Positions 48,089 through 60,307 are shown, counted from the first letter of the stretch. The stretch is DNA of 64,000 bases from Agaricus subrufescens (GCA_029945375.1 CM057059.1:496001-560000), one strand, 5' to 3'. Made by a program: numbers and translations. The notes: a model not told the origin generated them from the letters alone.

Positions 48089-50030
48089 CCTTGGAGAAAG
48101 GGGAGTGGGGGCTTTGGAAGAGGTGTAAATCGGCTTCTTCTCCCTTCCATACCGTACTTATATTCGACAGGCATTTAGCACACACGTGACACTTCAAAGA
48201 GGATCGTGTCATAGGGTCCCTTGGCTCCTCAGGCTCCATATTCCACTGCCTCCGTTCCCAAATGACGGCATAATCACCTTGCCCTATCAGCTGCGCCTCC
48301 TCTCTACTCCAGAAAGCCACACTGGAGCCCCAATGCCAGTCCGGCTATGTCCTATATAGAATAGCTGAGAATCACCGCGTTCGCCAGAAATATGTGAGAA
48401 CCCTGTATGGAAATATGTTGTCAGACTCTCACGGTTACTGTCATAGATCCTTCTCGTTTTTGCGAGTTTCAAGCGGCACATATCCACCTCGACGTCGACG
48501 GATTGGAAGCTTCTCACTTGATTACGACTAGAAGCTGCACTAAATCACACTTATCTCTGTCCCCTCCCTACTTGTCTATCCCGTGAGGTAATATCGGGCT
48601 GCGGTACACTTTGCCAGTGCTTGAGAATCTTGAGCGCAGTCTGGATTGCACTGCATCGTGTTATACCCGTGACATTGTCCAACGTGAAATGGCCATCGAA
48701 ACCCGACCATGTGCATCGCCAGAGATGACCGCAGTATGGAATAGCCCGAACTTTAGATTACAATTGCACCTATTGGTGTCCAGAACGACGGTTGCACCCC
48801 GCCTCGTGGCATGCTGTTACAAAATTATGATAATGTGTAAGGAATCACTGGGTTTATCATGACCGTTTTGGCTAACTCCCCCTGATCATATTATTAGAAC
48901 AGATCTCTTCTCTGGCTTTGTCCACTCCTGGTACTGTCATCGGGAGTGATTAGTGCATGCTACTTAGCTAGTCCTGAAATGCGAAAGAAGCTCCCACTAG
49001 TCACAAAAAATTTTCGTTCTTCTCCAGTACGCTATACTCTCCCAATAATATCCACACACGCGCGTCTGGTCCATGGTCGGGTCGGGCAAATTAATCTCTC
49101 ACAGAGTACACCTGAGACAATAGTACTTGGTACTGGATCTCTGCCCGGGAGTATCTGGTACTATATCGCAAGTTTGCGAAACCTCAATATGAGAATCAGG
49201 GCTATCATCCAACTTGGCAAAAAACGACGCGCATACTGAGGGAGTATATTTTTTGCAGACAGATTTGGATAAGATTATCATAGGTCAATCACCCCATTAT
49301 AAAGCGTGAGGACGATTTACCATTTCACGGATGCGCGAAGAATAGCCACCAGTTGCAGATGTAAATTGTAAAATGTGATGATAGCTTGGTCTTTAACTTG
49401 TTCACTACAGATAACCTAAAACATGTTATAAATATTGTTATTTTATTTCTTTCCAATCTTTCTCAATTACATCTAGTCATCTCTAATCCATGGCCAAGGC
49501 AGAGATTTCACCGCCTCTAGTTCTGATGACCCGATTGTCACGTTTCCCGCGCATCATGCATGCACTAATGTTTAATTATGCATCAATCATGATACTTATG
49601 CTTCGACCTCTATCTAGTGCATTCATCTTCTCTTCTAGGTCTCGTTGTATCATCTCAAAACCTTACTCGACGGCTAGCACGGTACTATGTCTGCATACAC
49701 TCATTGTATCGATGTTGGGTTGGGTTGTAAGTTAGTACACTTACACGCCAAATACTCGCGTTTGTCGGAGCGGACAGCTGGTACCACGTAGACTAGGTAC
49801 GAGCAAGTCTAACTTTTTTTTGCCCAATGCTGAAACACCTCTGCAGGGATTTGTAACCTCGTTCAAGCAGAAACATGATGGGGTTCGGTCTTTCATCAAA
49901 AGTTCACGCCAATCCTTCTCATGTGATATTTTGTAGCACTCCTGAGGGTATTCTATCTGGAGAGAATTCAACGTGAGAGTTTTGACCTCATTGCTTTAGC
50001 CCGCGTAGCTTAGACCATATCCCCAAGACC
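48089..50030. other. Divergent intergenic region, no supported gene
   Basis: This 1.9 kb lies between the SUR7-family start (-) and the dehydrogenase start (+). Frames at 48946-49239 (+), 49490-49735 (+) and 49741-49971 (-) are short and unlike known proteins. An AT-rich stretch is at 49370-49460. I see no RNA gene or repeat worth calling. Confidence 0.5.
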
Positions 50031-51245
50031 ATGACGAGTGAAGATGTCCCCTCTTTCCCGACACATTTTGGCTGGGTTGGCCTTGGTGCCATGGGATTTC
50101 CAATGGCGGAACAATTGCGCAGGAAACTCCCACAAACTTGTACATTGTGGGTGTACGACATCAACCTCGCGGCCACGGGAAAGTTTGTGAGGCAGGAGAT
50201 CCAGTATGATGCAGAGCGAGACGGCCAGGGTGCTCAGGTCAATATCGCGATCAGTTCTCGTGATGTAGCCGAGAAGAGCGTGCGTTTGCCAGAATATCTA
50301 AAACCACTCTCCTAATACTCATTCCAGGACTTCATTATAACCATTGTTCCTGAAGGCACGCCGCGCAAGTCTTTAGTTGAAAATTCCCAGCTGAAGTTCT
50401 GAAATCAGGATCTCACGTAAAATTGGTATATCTGGATGAGAATGTGGGTCTATTATCTGCTAGCTGCACAGCTGGGAAGCATTTCGTGGATTGGTACGTG
50501 GTTTTGTCTTGTGATGAGAAGATGGATACTATCGAATGTCTTCAGCTCTACAATCGACATCACCACCTCTCTCAGCGTGGGCAGTGCTGTTCGATCATCT
50601 AGCAAGGTCAATCCACCAACATTCCATGATGCTCCAGTCTCTGGAGGAACTGCTGGTGCCTCTGCAGGGACACTGACGTTTATGGTGGGAATTGAGAAAG
50701 ATTCGTCGCATCTTCCTCTCTTTTGGCGTGTCTTCTCCCTCATGGGAAAGTCAATATATGCGATGGGAGGGCCGTCACTTGGGCTGGCGGCAAAGTTGAG
50801 CAACAATTACCTTTCCGGGATGATAGCACTTGCTACTTCCGAAGCTATGAACCTTGGCATGCGATTGGGACTTGATCCCAAAACGCTTTCGAACTGCTTT
50901 TCTACCAGTTCGGGTGGTAGTTGGGTCAATAGTACCGTAAACCCTGTGCCTGGAGTATGCCCAGATGCCGTTACTAGTAAAGGTTACGAAGGTGGTTTCA
51001 AGGTAGAACTTATGAAGAAAGACATGACGTTAGCCGTTGCTGCGGCCCGTGAAGTCAATGCTTCTCTGGTTCTTGCAGATGCTGGGCTCTCAGCATACAC
51101 AGCGGCGTCTAATGATCCCCGGTGTCATGGGAGGGACTCACGGGTTGTGTATAGATGGTGCGTTTACCGCCGTGTCGGCGATTCTACGATTGCTGATTAC
51201 TAAAATGTCAGGTTGGGAGGCGTGGAGCCCGATGTGAAGAACTAA
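50031..51245 (+). CDS. 3-hydroxyisobutyrate dehydrogenase-like enzyme
   Basis: This is a beta-hydroxyacid dehydrogenase of the HIBADH family, which in valine breakdown oxidises 3-hydroxyisobutyrate with NAD. Exons are 50031-50279, 50328-50355, 50409-50493, 50546-51157 and 51212-51245, joining to 335 aa. The Rossmann motif is GLGAMGFPMAEQL, the substrate motif DAPVSGGTAGASAGTL, and the catalytic Lys lies in KLSNNYLSG. The C-terminus, NDPRCHGRDSRVVYRWLGGV, is the classical family ending. There is no mitochondrial presequence, unlike the standard valine-pathway enzyme, so it may be cytosolic or act on another hydroxyacid. The intron 50356-50408 begins with GC (GAAG|GCACGC) if the conserved reading EGSHV is kept; without it the frame breaks. 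The next gene starts 130 bases downstream on the same strand. Confidence 0.88.
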
Positions 51246-51320
51246 GCCTAGTCACAAGTTCCAAGCCAGTTCCCGGTGTAATTCCGCTATTCTATAATTG
51301 TATGACGATACATGAAGCTC

Positions 51321-51328
51321 ATAAATAG
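51321..51328 (+). promoter_or_regulatory. TATA-like box of cyclase gene
   Basis: ATAAATAG lies 55 nt upstream of the cyclase ATG, within the 130-base gap after the dehydrogenase stop. It supports separate transcription of the second gene of the pair. Confidence 0.4.
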
Positions 51329-51375
51329 CTGCTGCGACCGATGACGCTTCTTTGAAAAACATCCGTGTGCCCAAG

Positions 51376-52707
51376 ATGGCCGAATCACCATTCGATAACG
51401 TCGAGTTTCCCCCCTTTGATGCACTGCCCTTCCAGAAGGGTGACCCAAAAGGTAATTATAGCTGTACTATGACGTATCCTTCAGCTCATTGTATAGGTGC
51501 TATATGGGGCTTCTATGAACATGTTTTGAGGACAACAACAGTTGATGAGCTGGGAGCGTTGAATCTGTTAACTCAGCGAAGGATTCTTAGAGCCTCCCAG
51601 ACCCAAATTCAGCTGGGAAAGGTTTGCAGCCTCAACTGGGCTATGCATAAACCTTATCCAAACCCTTTTGGACGCAAAGGAGTTGACCATAAAATCACTA
51701 AATGGCCGGGGCGCAAATTTATCATTGACGACGAAGTATCTATGAATACCCAATGTAGTACCCAATGGGACGGATTTCGACATTTCGGACATGCCTCCGG
51801 TAGGAAGCGTTGAATACCTTTTTCGTGTGAGGCTGTACTGACGTGATTCAGGTCTATTCTATAACAGGCTTCCATTAGAAGAAATCGTAGACAACCTAGG
51901 TGATGGCTTGTTCTCAACATTTGATAATCCCCAGAGGAATGGGATACACGGTGAGTGATGTGACATGACTTAGAGTACCTACCACCTTCTGATATCTGCC
52001 AAGCTTTCCAAGGAAAGATTGTCGGGAGGGGTGTCCTTCTCGACTACTATTCTTACACTATCGAAAACGGCATTCCCTATTGTCCTGTTGAGAGACATCT
52101 TGTGACAGCCCAAGGTCTAGATGCCTGCGCCAAGGCACAGAACGTGACCCTGGAGCTTGGAGATATCTTGTTTATTCGGATGGGATATATAAATTGGTTT
52201 GAAACGACGTCAGAAGAGGAACGAAATCATGTCCTGCAAACAAATCCTACTCATTATGTCGGAATCCGGCAGGATATGGATGAAGTCCGGTGGCTGTGGT
52301 ACATATTCTGGGAGGTCTCGTATATTAGAGGCCATTTTCTGATGGTGCTACTCTAGGGATCATCATTTTGCGGCAGTAGCTTCTGACACCCCGTCATTCG
52401 AAGCTCGCCCTACAATTCAGGACTGGGATCTTCACGAATATCTCTTAAGCCTCTGGGGGGTGCGTTTTTTTTACCCGTGGTCAAGTGTTGATTTAACTCA
52501 ATTCGGCGGGTACAAAGACACCTATGGGAGAGCTCTTTGACTTAGAGGAACTAGCGGAGACATGCAAATCGCTTAACAGATATACCTTTTTCGTAGCTTC
52601 CAGCCCGCTTCATGTAGTCAATGGGGTAGCAAGTCCATCCAAGTAAGTTAAAGGTTAATTTAAATAGGGATCAATACTAAACTTATAGCGCGCTGGCCAT
52701 ATTTTGA
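51376..52707 (+). CDS. Cyclase-family metal hydrolase (kynurenine formamidase-like fold)
   Basis: This protein belongs to the cyclase family (PF04199), which includes bacterial kynurenine formamidase and isatin hydrolase. Seven exons join to 339 aa: 51376-51451, 51497-51799, 51852-51950, 52004-52298, 52357-52459, 52518-52642, 52689-52707. The fungal-type signature STQWDGFRHFGH supplies metal-binding residues, and VGRGVLLDYYSYTIENGIPY and GDILFIRMGYINWFE follow the family order. The C-terminal segment FFVASSPLHVVNGVASPSNA is also typical. An unusual insertion (EHVLRTTTV) sits between FY and DELGALNLLT. Intron 1 is 45 nt, a multiple of three with no stop, so reading it as exon cannot be excluded. 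The substrate is unknown. Confidence 0.85.
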
Positions 52708-53200
52708 AACGTTTCATTTATATCTACGAGGCTTTCTCCGGCTTACAATGTAATACAACAATCAAATGCGTCGTAAATTTTCGCCATATGTCAGAGGGAG
52801 CCGAGAATAGTCGGTTCCGATCCATTTATTTCAGCATAAGGCTGTGTGAGGGTCATGCGAAGATTATGAGCAAGGGTCCCTCACAGCTCATAAAAGCAAC
52901 CCTTATTTCACCGCCGATGCTTCTGCTTGGTTAGTAGGTGCTATGACTCCCATTCTGCCCTCTGTAAAATCGTCGAGGTACGGGTCCGAAGGATGTAAGA
53001 CTCCTTCAGACGACCCAGGCGGATTGATTGGTGAAGAGAAGGTGTGACTCACAGTGCTTATGACATTACTTGTAGTAAATCCTTTTCAGACCGTTTTTCC
53101 AGGGTATTCGCCCGTTCAAGTCTGCCTGCGTTCTCGAGAAAACAAACCCCACCTGGCCATCGATTCAAGTACGTCGGTAACGATAAGTTTTGTTTCCTAG
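52708..53200. other. Region upstream of the DUF6535 gene, 5' exon(s) unresolved
   Basis: This 493-base stretch may contain the first exon or exons of the DUF6535 gene. A frame at about 53082-53168 ends before a GTACGT donor in the right phase, but the implied intron (53169-53200) is only 32 nt, shorter than any other here. The rest shows nothing I can call. Confidence 0.4.
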
Positions 53201-55823
53201 ATTCATTTTATCCACATAGAATCTCTAGGCTCAGAATACTCTTTCTCCTCCGAGACTGACAGTTTAGAGATCGAAAACTGTTTTATCTGGCATGTCTATA
53301 ATGAAGAAGCATCTAAATCTGACACTTCTATGGTTGATGCGTCTCACCGCGAGATTGATGTCTTGCTCGTCTTTGTCAGTTCCACTGTACGAGACTATTG
53401 AACAAACCGAAATAACTTTCGCCTCATGCAGACTGGGCTTTTCTCAGCAGTCCTCACTACACTTATCGTACAAGTTTATCAGATGATGGTTCCCGACTCC
53501 ACGGACAAGACGAACGACTTAATAAGCGAGCTGATAGGCATACAAACCAAGTTATTACATTCGCTTGTCAACGCAACGGCCAGGGATACAACCTCGGACG
53601 GGCAAGGAACCCCAATTGGACCAGAGGGACCAGAGCCAAGTGATGTTCAAATACGCTTTGTGAATGGGCTTTGGTTTTCCGCTCTCGTTTGCAGTTTGTT
53701 GACTGCATTGATTTCCATGCTCGCAAAACAATGGCTTCATTCTTATACGCGAGGTATTACTGGTTCTCCAAGAGAACGGGCGCGCATGCGTCAAAATCGC
53801 TTTATCCATTTCCGTTCGTGGCATGTCTTAACAGTGATCAACTGTCTCCCGTTCCCATTACATGCCGCATTTTTTCTGTTCTTGAGTGGCATCGTGATTT
53901 TACTCTGGAAGGACGAGACTAAGGTCAGCATATTTACTATTACTGCTACTGCTCTGGCGTATCTATTTTACTTGAGCTCGATGTGGACTTCTTTCATCTC
54001 CCCTGATTGTCCATATCAACATCCCATCTCTGCCCACCTGCATCATTGGCTAAGACCCGGCCGAGATTGGTATTCCTACCGAGTCAATAAGCCTACTGAT
54101 CGTGAAGGTGGCGACGGCGATTTGACAGAGGCTATCAAGTAAGTGCTCCAGTCGGAATCCTTTTTCTTCCAAAAACCAATGGCCTCTACGTATCTACAGC
54201 GTGCAGCCGATAGACCTTGATTCCAAAGACTGCGTGCCAGATACAGATGACATGCTAGACGCTACCGCCTTCATATGGTTGCTCAAAGAGTTGAATAACA
54301 ACACACATGTTCACTCCAGCACTCTACAAGCGATTGTAATCTTCCGTAGAGACTCTACGGCATTACATCTCCTCCGCCAAGCAGGAGCATTGCAAATGAT
54401 ACTCAAGCAATTCAAATCTTGTTTGCAACCAGACTACACGTGGGGGACTCAATGGTACATCAAGGATGCGGCGGCAGCTGGAAGATATTGTCAAGCCTGG
54501 CTGAGGCTAACGTATCAGACGAAACTCAGTTGGCCCCCGCAACTTATTCAGCCACTCCACATGCTCTGCGAATTGACTGATCGACCAGCAGTTAGCGCAC
54601 CAGCGGCATGTATCTTGGCTCTCACTCATTCAGACAAGAACGGTCCTCAAATCGAACTACTCTCATTACTTTCACGACATCTTGATAAGCAAGCCAGATT
54701 ATCCTGTACAATGCAACAAGAAGTTCTGGACACACTTCTTGAGGCTATCGCAACTTGGGAGCTACCAGCTGCGGTCCTCGTTGACATCGTGTCTCGCGCC
54801 GTTCCGATTCTTATTCGGCTTCTCCACGAACTGGATACCACCGGTCCCGTCGCTATACGCCACGCCATTTATCTGAACCTGTATGCGTTGACAGGCAATT
54901 TCTTGGAAAGTGATGCTCGCAGAGAGGAGGCCAAGAGAAAGGACATTTCATGTCGCGCAAGCATCAGCGCGCTGTCCACTATTGTCAAAAAACATACGTA
55001 TTACGGTGTTGAAGATGAACAACTACTCGACACCGTCGCCATAGAGCTGTCAAGATTCGCAAAGTCCCTCGTTACAAAACCACATGCTTTCCCCCAATCT
55101 CTGCACAACTCTGTTAAAGACGCCCTAACGTCTCTCTACCTCGAGAATCGTCTTACTACGAGGGTAGTATCAGAGGACACGTTGGCCGATATCCTATATC
55201 TACTCCACCCCGTCATACTTCCCGACATAGATCACCAGGCAGCTTTCACACTCGACCTGATCAACACTCTGAAGCACCACGTACACCCAACCATCATTCA
55301 CAACGTCCTTCGACTACTCGAATCCATCCTATCTTCCTATTCCCTATCATCCGTAAACGCTTTCATGCGTGGTAGTGGTCTAAGTACCTTACTCCAGATA
55401 TCCAACACAGGAAACAACATCGACGGACGCAGATTGCAAATGAACAGTCTCAGAGTCCTATGCATTTTCGTCTATATGAGTGCCACGTTGTATTTCGAGG
55501 ACAAAGACGATTTCTCCCCATCATTCTTCGACAATATCTTCCAAAGCGACTTTTTGAAAACCCTTTGTAGCGTGGTCGCCACAGGAAAATGGTGGCTAGC
55601 AGACGTCGCGGAGTTGTGGGCACCGACACTGCTCAAGCTTTGTAGGGTTCGTCCGGATGATCCCGGTTGGCAGAATGTGGAGAGGAGATTCTGGAGATAT
55701 GCAGAGCTGTATCAAACAGCAAATGGATGTTCGGTGCTGATAGAGAACCTCAATCGGATCAGAGATTTGAGGAGTAAATTAGAGGGAGGCAAGGACACCA
55801 GTTTCTTTGAGGGGGATTTCTAA
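53201..55823 (+). CDS. DUF6535 membrane protein with large helical C-terminal region
   Basis: This belongs to the agaricomycete-specific DUF6535 family, whose function is unknown. Exons that can be supported are 53201-53374, 53432-54138 and 54200-55823, joining in frame to 834 codons; the true start is probably upstream or at an internal Met. The DUF6535 core begins HREIDVLLVFTGLFSAVLTT and has membrane spans around FVNGLWFSALVCSLLTALIS and PFPLHAAFFLFLSGIVILLW. The family's WLHSYTRGI lies between them. After the core, a ~540-residue soluble, Leu-rich helical region resembles the armadillo/HEAT-like tail often found in this family. The last ~30 codons are repeated in tandem just after the stop (see the repeat at 55731-55920). 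Confidence 0.8.
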
Positions 55824-55920
55824 AACATCGGTGCTGATAGAGAACCTTATTCGGATCAGAGATTTGAGGAGTAAACTAGAGGGAGGCAAAGACAACAGTA
55901 TCTTTGAAGGGATTTTCTGA
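55731..55920 (+). repeat. 97-bp tandem duplication of the DUF6535 gene end
   Basis: The segment 55731-55827, which holds the last 30 codons, the TAA stop and a few more bases, is repeated at 55828-55920 with about nine in ten positions identical by eye. Read in its own frame, the second copy is still open from SVLIENLIRIRDLRSKLEGG to a TGA at 55918-55920. The period is 97, so it is not in frame with the first copy. Confidence 0.9.
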
Positions 55921-56188
55921 AACACATTCAGCTATGAGACATTGGGAAGAGTACGATGCAATGTACTTACTTTATTCATATATTATTGTTTGAAACCGGA
56001 GCTGCCGTCCACCAATCTGAAGTATCGATCCGCAGCAACAAATGATGCAAAGCCTCAAGCCCCCCTGGTAAATTCCGCTGTCCAATAAAAAAATGATCTG
56101 CATATGACTTCGAAGTGCTTTTGTCAACAATACCCCTCAGCACCTTAATCTATCAACACAAGTAAGCCCGCTACAAGTTCATAGATCA

Positions 56189-59100
56189 TTAAAATTTTCT
56201 GGTAAATCTCACCAGGGCTGCCATCTTGTTCCTAAACTTCGTAAACGAATCTTCCACCAAAGGAGCAGCTTCATACTCCTGCAAACGACCACGCCGCAGC
56301 TCCGCAATGATAACAGCAAACTCCAACACAATTTCCGTCGCTTGACGAAGCAGATCACCAGCAGCTCTTTGCCCGGACCTCATAAGACATGCACTTAAAA
56401 TATCATCCAGAAGATCCGAATGCTTTTTTGCCAGTTCAAAAACATCAGAAAACCTCCGGTGTTCCTGACGCTCGGAAGACAATTCCACAAGGAAAGGATC
56501 AAAATTTCCTCCGATTACGGTATCGAACACGTATCCGGAGAGAGCGCCGATGAAGTTTTGCGCTAGGAAACGAAAATGTAGGAATAATTTGCGTGATTGT
56601 GCTAGCGTTGGGAAAATGGGCGTCACGACTGATCTTGCCATTCTTTGAAGAGCGTGAAGAGCATGTTCGACTAACCGAATACTTAAAGTTAACACGAAGT
56701 GTACTATGAACGAATGGAAAAACCTGACCTCTGATGAGCCTAAGGAGGAAGGTGAACATGCGCTGATACTTGGAGAGAACTTCACGAGGTATAAGGACTT
56801 CGAGTGGATGAGGGGGCTTGTAATCCATATACAAAAAGTCCAGAGCTCTTGAGAAAGATAAGTCAGAGTAATATTGGGATCGCATCCTCAGGAGACATAC
56901 TCAACATCTACGAAAACATTAGCTGAAGAAGCGAAGCGAGGGAGCAAAACACATACAAAGAGGATTCAACCACCTATCTCGTCCAGAACCAACTGGCAAA
57001 TCACGAATGGCAAAACCAAGTCTCCAAGAAGCATCATTTACAACCTGTTTCGGTAGTTTATGACCTCTCTGTGTATCCTCAAGCGAATCCACAATAACTC
57101 TGCGCAGAAGGAAACTGAGATCAGCTCCTACAGGCGGCCAGATCTCTCTCTCGAGCAGTGCTGATGCGAGACCAACAGCCCAAGGTTGTGTGCTTTCTAC
57201 TATCTGCTTCCGTTGCCTAAGAACTTGAAGTGACATGGCGCGATCCTTGTTATCGATTTCATAATCTTCCTTATCTGAAAACAGGGCATTCGATAGTCTG
57301 AGCTTGAATGGAGACGAAGTCAGGAGGATAAAATCTCGAAGGAGAATAAGGTGAGATCGGAGGTTGAGCTCTCCTGGATGGTCCAGAAAGAGGTTTAACA
57401 ATGTCGACGCCAATGTAGATGAATGTTGATAAAGATTTGAAAAAGTGACGGAGCTAAGGTGAGTGAGTGTAGGAGTGATAGGGGGAAGCGATCCAGGGAA
57501 CGAATCAATGAATTCTTGGGCAGTGGTACCGGAAGCCCTTGCTGTAACGGAAGTGCCAGGTTCCATGTCAAAAACTTTGAACCCCTCCAAATCTGATGCA
57601 TACTTCTGGACAGGAACTTCCAGAGAAGCATCTTTAGAGGTCTGAGTACTCTGAGTTTGACGACCTTTCGCTCCGGTGAGGTAGACAGCCTCGATATCTT
57701 CAGGTCGCCATAACCATTCCACCTCATTCTCCCGTTGTGGTTGACCGAGGAGAGGGTGATCTGGTTGAGCTTTTCTCAGAAGTATCAGCGATTTCTGAGC
57801 TGCTGGAAGGATAGCCAGAGATTCCGGAGGGAAAAAACTAGGATAGTGTTCTTCTACACGTTCAAGGGCGTCGAAGATGTCTTCTTCGCCTTCAGCATCT
57901 TCGTCAAAAGTATACTCATCAAGAGTAAGACGGCCGACGCGTTCCTGCTTTTGCGGAGGTTGCGGTCCGAAACCAACTGATTGAGATACCTGCCGAAGAT
58001 ATTCTTTGGAGGTGCATGTCAACAGATATGCAAAAATGGCTATAATCATTCGAGGAGATTGGCGGATGAGATGGATGTCAAGATTGCGATATATATGAGA
58101 TAGGAGGTCGATTGGGGAATGGTTGAAAGGTTGGTAATTGCGAGGCATCTTTTCTTCTTCCTAGAGGGTGGGGTATCAATTCTAGGCCTCGAGCAAAGCT
58201 ATAGTATGACGTACCCGGCCACAGAATTCAGCCAAAAACACCAATGTCTCCCAGTATACTTCATAACACAACCATATGCCCGAGATCGGAAGACTCCCAG
58301 CTGAGAGCTCAGCCAGAGACGGCGGACATTTGGCGAGGGATTTACGCAGGTATTCCAAAACATTTGAAAGGGCGTGGACAAAAGCGTGGATGGTCGGACC
58401 CTGAACTGTGCTACCAAGCGTAGACTTCTTTGGTCAACTGAGGACAGAAGAGAAAAGAGAGAGAGCCGCACCTGTCACGCAAGCTCGACAACAGGATATC
58501 CAAGCGCCTTAATATGTTTCCGATCGTCAAAAACCGCGAGATGACACTACTCATTGTCAGGAATTGGGAGATATGCTCGGGAGCTAGAAAAATACCTATT
58601 ACTGACGACCTCGTCTTTTCCATCAAGGAGTAAGAATCCCTTCTCGTCTTTCTGGACCCCAATTTGACGGAATTTTTGCGTTTCGTCGTCCCAGGAGTGG
58701 TAGATGGACGAATTTCCAAGGACAGTCATCTTGAGCGACGAAAAGAGGTCCGCTTGCTTGACATAAACTAAGCGTGTTGAGGGATCCTCAAGACGTGGAT
58801 GAATACTAGACCAAGACTGTATTGAGATTGGAGAAGGAGTGGAAACAAGGAGGCCTCACTAGTATCGTGCCGACGCGTAGATCAGACTGTCTCTTTCCGA
58901 GAGGAAAGGTGTAGAAGAACGCGCTCGATCGCCCGGCCGCAACGCGTCCCAGGAAAGTAGTTGACCCTAAAGCAACTTTCATTGGTGATAACGCGAGAGG
59001 AGAGTGTCTGTGTACCTTACTATGGTTGTCATGCACATCCAGCTTGTCCCATGATACGCCCTTTGGCTGATTTCCAGCCTCCAACCGCAGTCTCAATAGA

Positions 59101-59348
59101 TCCTCTGAGATAATATGTAGCTCTGGAGGCAGGGATAGAGTAACTCGTGTGAAATCTTTTGGTTTCTTTTCCGAAAGCTTGATGGTGTCCAAGATCGGAT
59201 TCTGTGGTTTGTCATGTAGAGGAGGAATCAAGAATGCAGGGAAGATTGGAGGCAATTCATCGAGCTTGAAACTACTACCCGCTTCTTCTATCAGCTCTTC
59301 AGGGTTCAAGTGAGGCCACAGAAGGTTCTCGGAAGTGTCGCTTGGCAT
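56189..59348 (-). CDS. Gamma-tubulin complex component (GCP, Spc97/Spc98 family)
   Basis: This is a subunit of the gamma-tubulin complex that nucleates microtubules at spindle pole bodies. Seven exons join to 931 aa: 59348-58860, 58786-58596, 58546-58472, 58410-58215, 58148-56957, 56899-56729, 56670-56189. The N-terminal GRIP1-like part includes SVISRFLTIGNILRRLDILL and HAFVHALSNVLEYLRKSLAK. The C-terminal GRIP2-like part has the conserved stretch SRALDFLYMDYKPPHPLEVL followed by SKYQRMFTFLLRLIRVEHAL. The divergent sequence fits a GCP5/GCP6-type rather than a core GCP2/GCP3 subunit, but I cannot settle this by eye. The acceptors of exons 2 and 6 are the least certain; the ones chosen keep the frame open. 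Confidence 0.85.
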
Positions 59349-59515
59349 AAGGGTGCTGAAGACTATTATTTGCACTAGTTTATATTTTCGAGATGACTGG
59401 TGGTATCAGATTACCTACTGTAATCATACATAACATTAAGAAGAACGAGGAATGAACAATCGGTTCGTACGTCCATCGAAATTAAAGAATAAGTGAATGC
59501 AAGTTACAATAGATA

Positions 59516-60090
59516 TTATATGCCGCCACACATGCCTTCGCGGGTCGTCACACCGCAACGGGTACACCTTACTTGTCTGTCCAGGAGGCACAGACCAATA
59601 CCAAGGGGGAACCAGAAGACGGCAGCAAGTAAGCCTGATTAGTTCGAGTCAGTTCCTGAAAGAACGGTAGATGCAAGCAGCGTACCAATGAGCCCGAATC
59701 TGGCCTCCGTAACATGTTGACCTTGCTGCAGACAGATCATCTCTGGATGATCTGGTGGCAAGAGAGAGGTGATGTGCTCCCCCGTGTGTGGGTTCGTATA
59801 GTGATACACGGTGGGGGAGCACAACGGATGTTGCTGTGGAACGTATGATGGCCCCACAATCATAACGGGAGCATGATGTGTTTGATGACCTGAGTCGAAC
59901 TGTTCGGCCGGGGCTGCTTTAGGTTTGTTATCATGGGTCTCTGGAACCTGAATCAGTGCTAGAAGCTTGATGCGTGATATTTGGAGGCTCACTTGGAACA
60001 GCGTCGTATGGGGGAGGTGTGTCTGAATTGATCTGATAACCAAAGTCAGCAGACGAAGGCACTTGCAGAAGACAAACGTACCTGTTGCAT
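59516..60090 (-). CDS. BRI3-like small membrane protein
   Basis: This is a fungal relative of brain protein I3 (BRI3), a small endolysosomal membrane protein. Exons are 60090-60082, 60032-59993, 59940-59686 and 59634-59516, joining to 140 aa. The first coding exon is only 9 nt (Met-Gln-Gln). The N-terminal half is Pro/His-rich with PPPYDAVP, a PPxY-type motif that could bind WW-domain ubiquitin ligases. The C-terminal half has one hydrophobic hairpin, GLLAAVFWFPLGIGLCLL, followed by the Cys pair RCTRCG and another Cys near the end. The exon 2/3 junction could also be read with a slightly earlier acceptor. It is divergent from PRMT1 across 217 bases. Confidence 0.8.
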
Positions 60091-60127
60091 GATGGGTGAG
60101 GTTGGGGAGCAAAAGACAAGCTGGCAG

Positions 60128-60135
60128 CTTATATA
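60128..60135 (-). promoter_or_regulatory. TATA box of the BRI3-like gene
   Basis: TATATAAG on the - strand lies 38 nt upstream of the ATG, inside the 217-base divergent promoter shared with PRMT1. No equally clear TATA element faces the PRMT1 side. Confidence 0.5.
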
Positions 60136-60307
60136 GCATTCTCTGGCGAGACTGCGGAGGCATCGCAGCTGCACAGCCACCGGACAGTCAATCGGAATCC
60201 TGTGCAGCGTCACGTGCTGTTCAAAAAGGGACGCGGGTCATTTTTGGGTCGCCGAAGTACGAATTTTTGTGATCCAGCTGTCCATCTGATATCCCATCCC
60301 ATCCACC

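Noticed and set aside
50280..50545. Apparent frame break in the dehydrogenase suggesting a pseudogene
   Set aside because: Introns at 50280-50327, 50356-50408 and 50494-50545 restore every family motif; only the GC donor is unusual.
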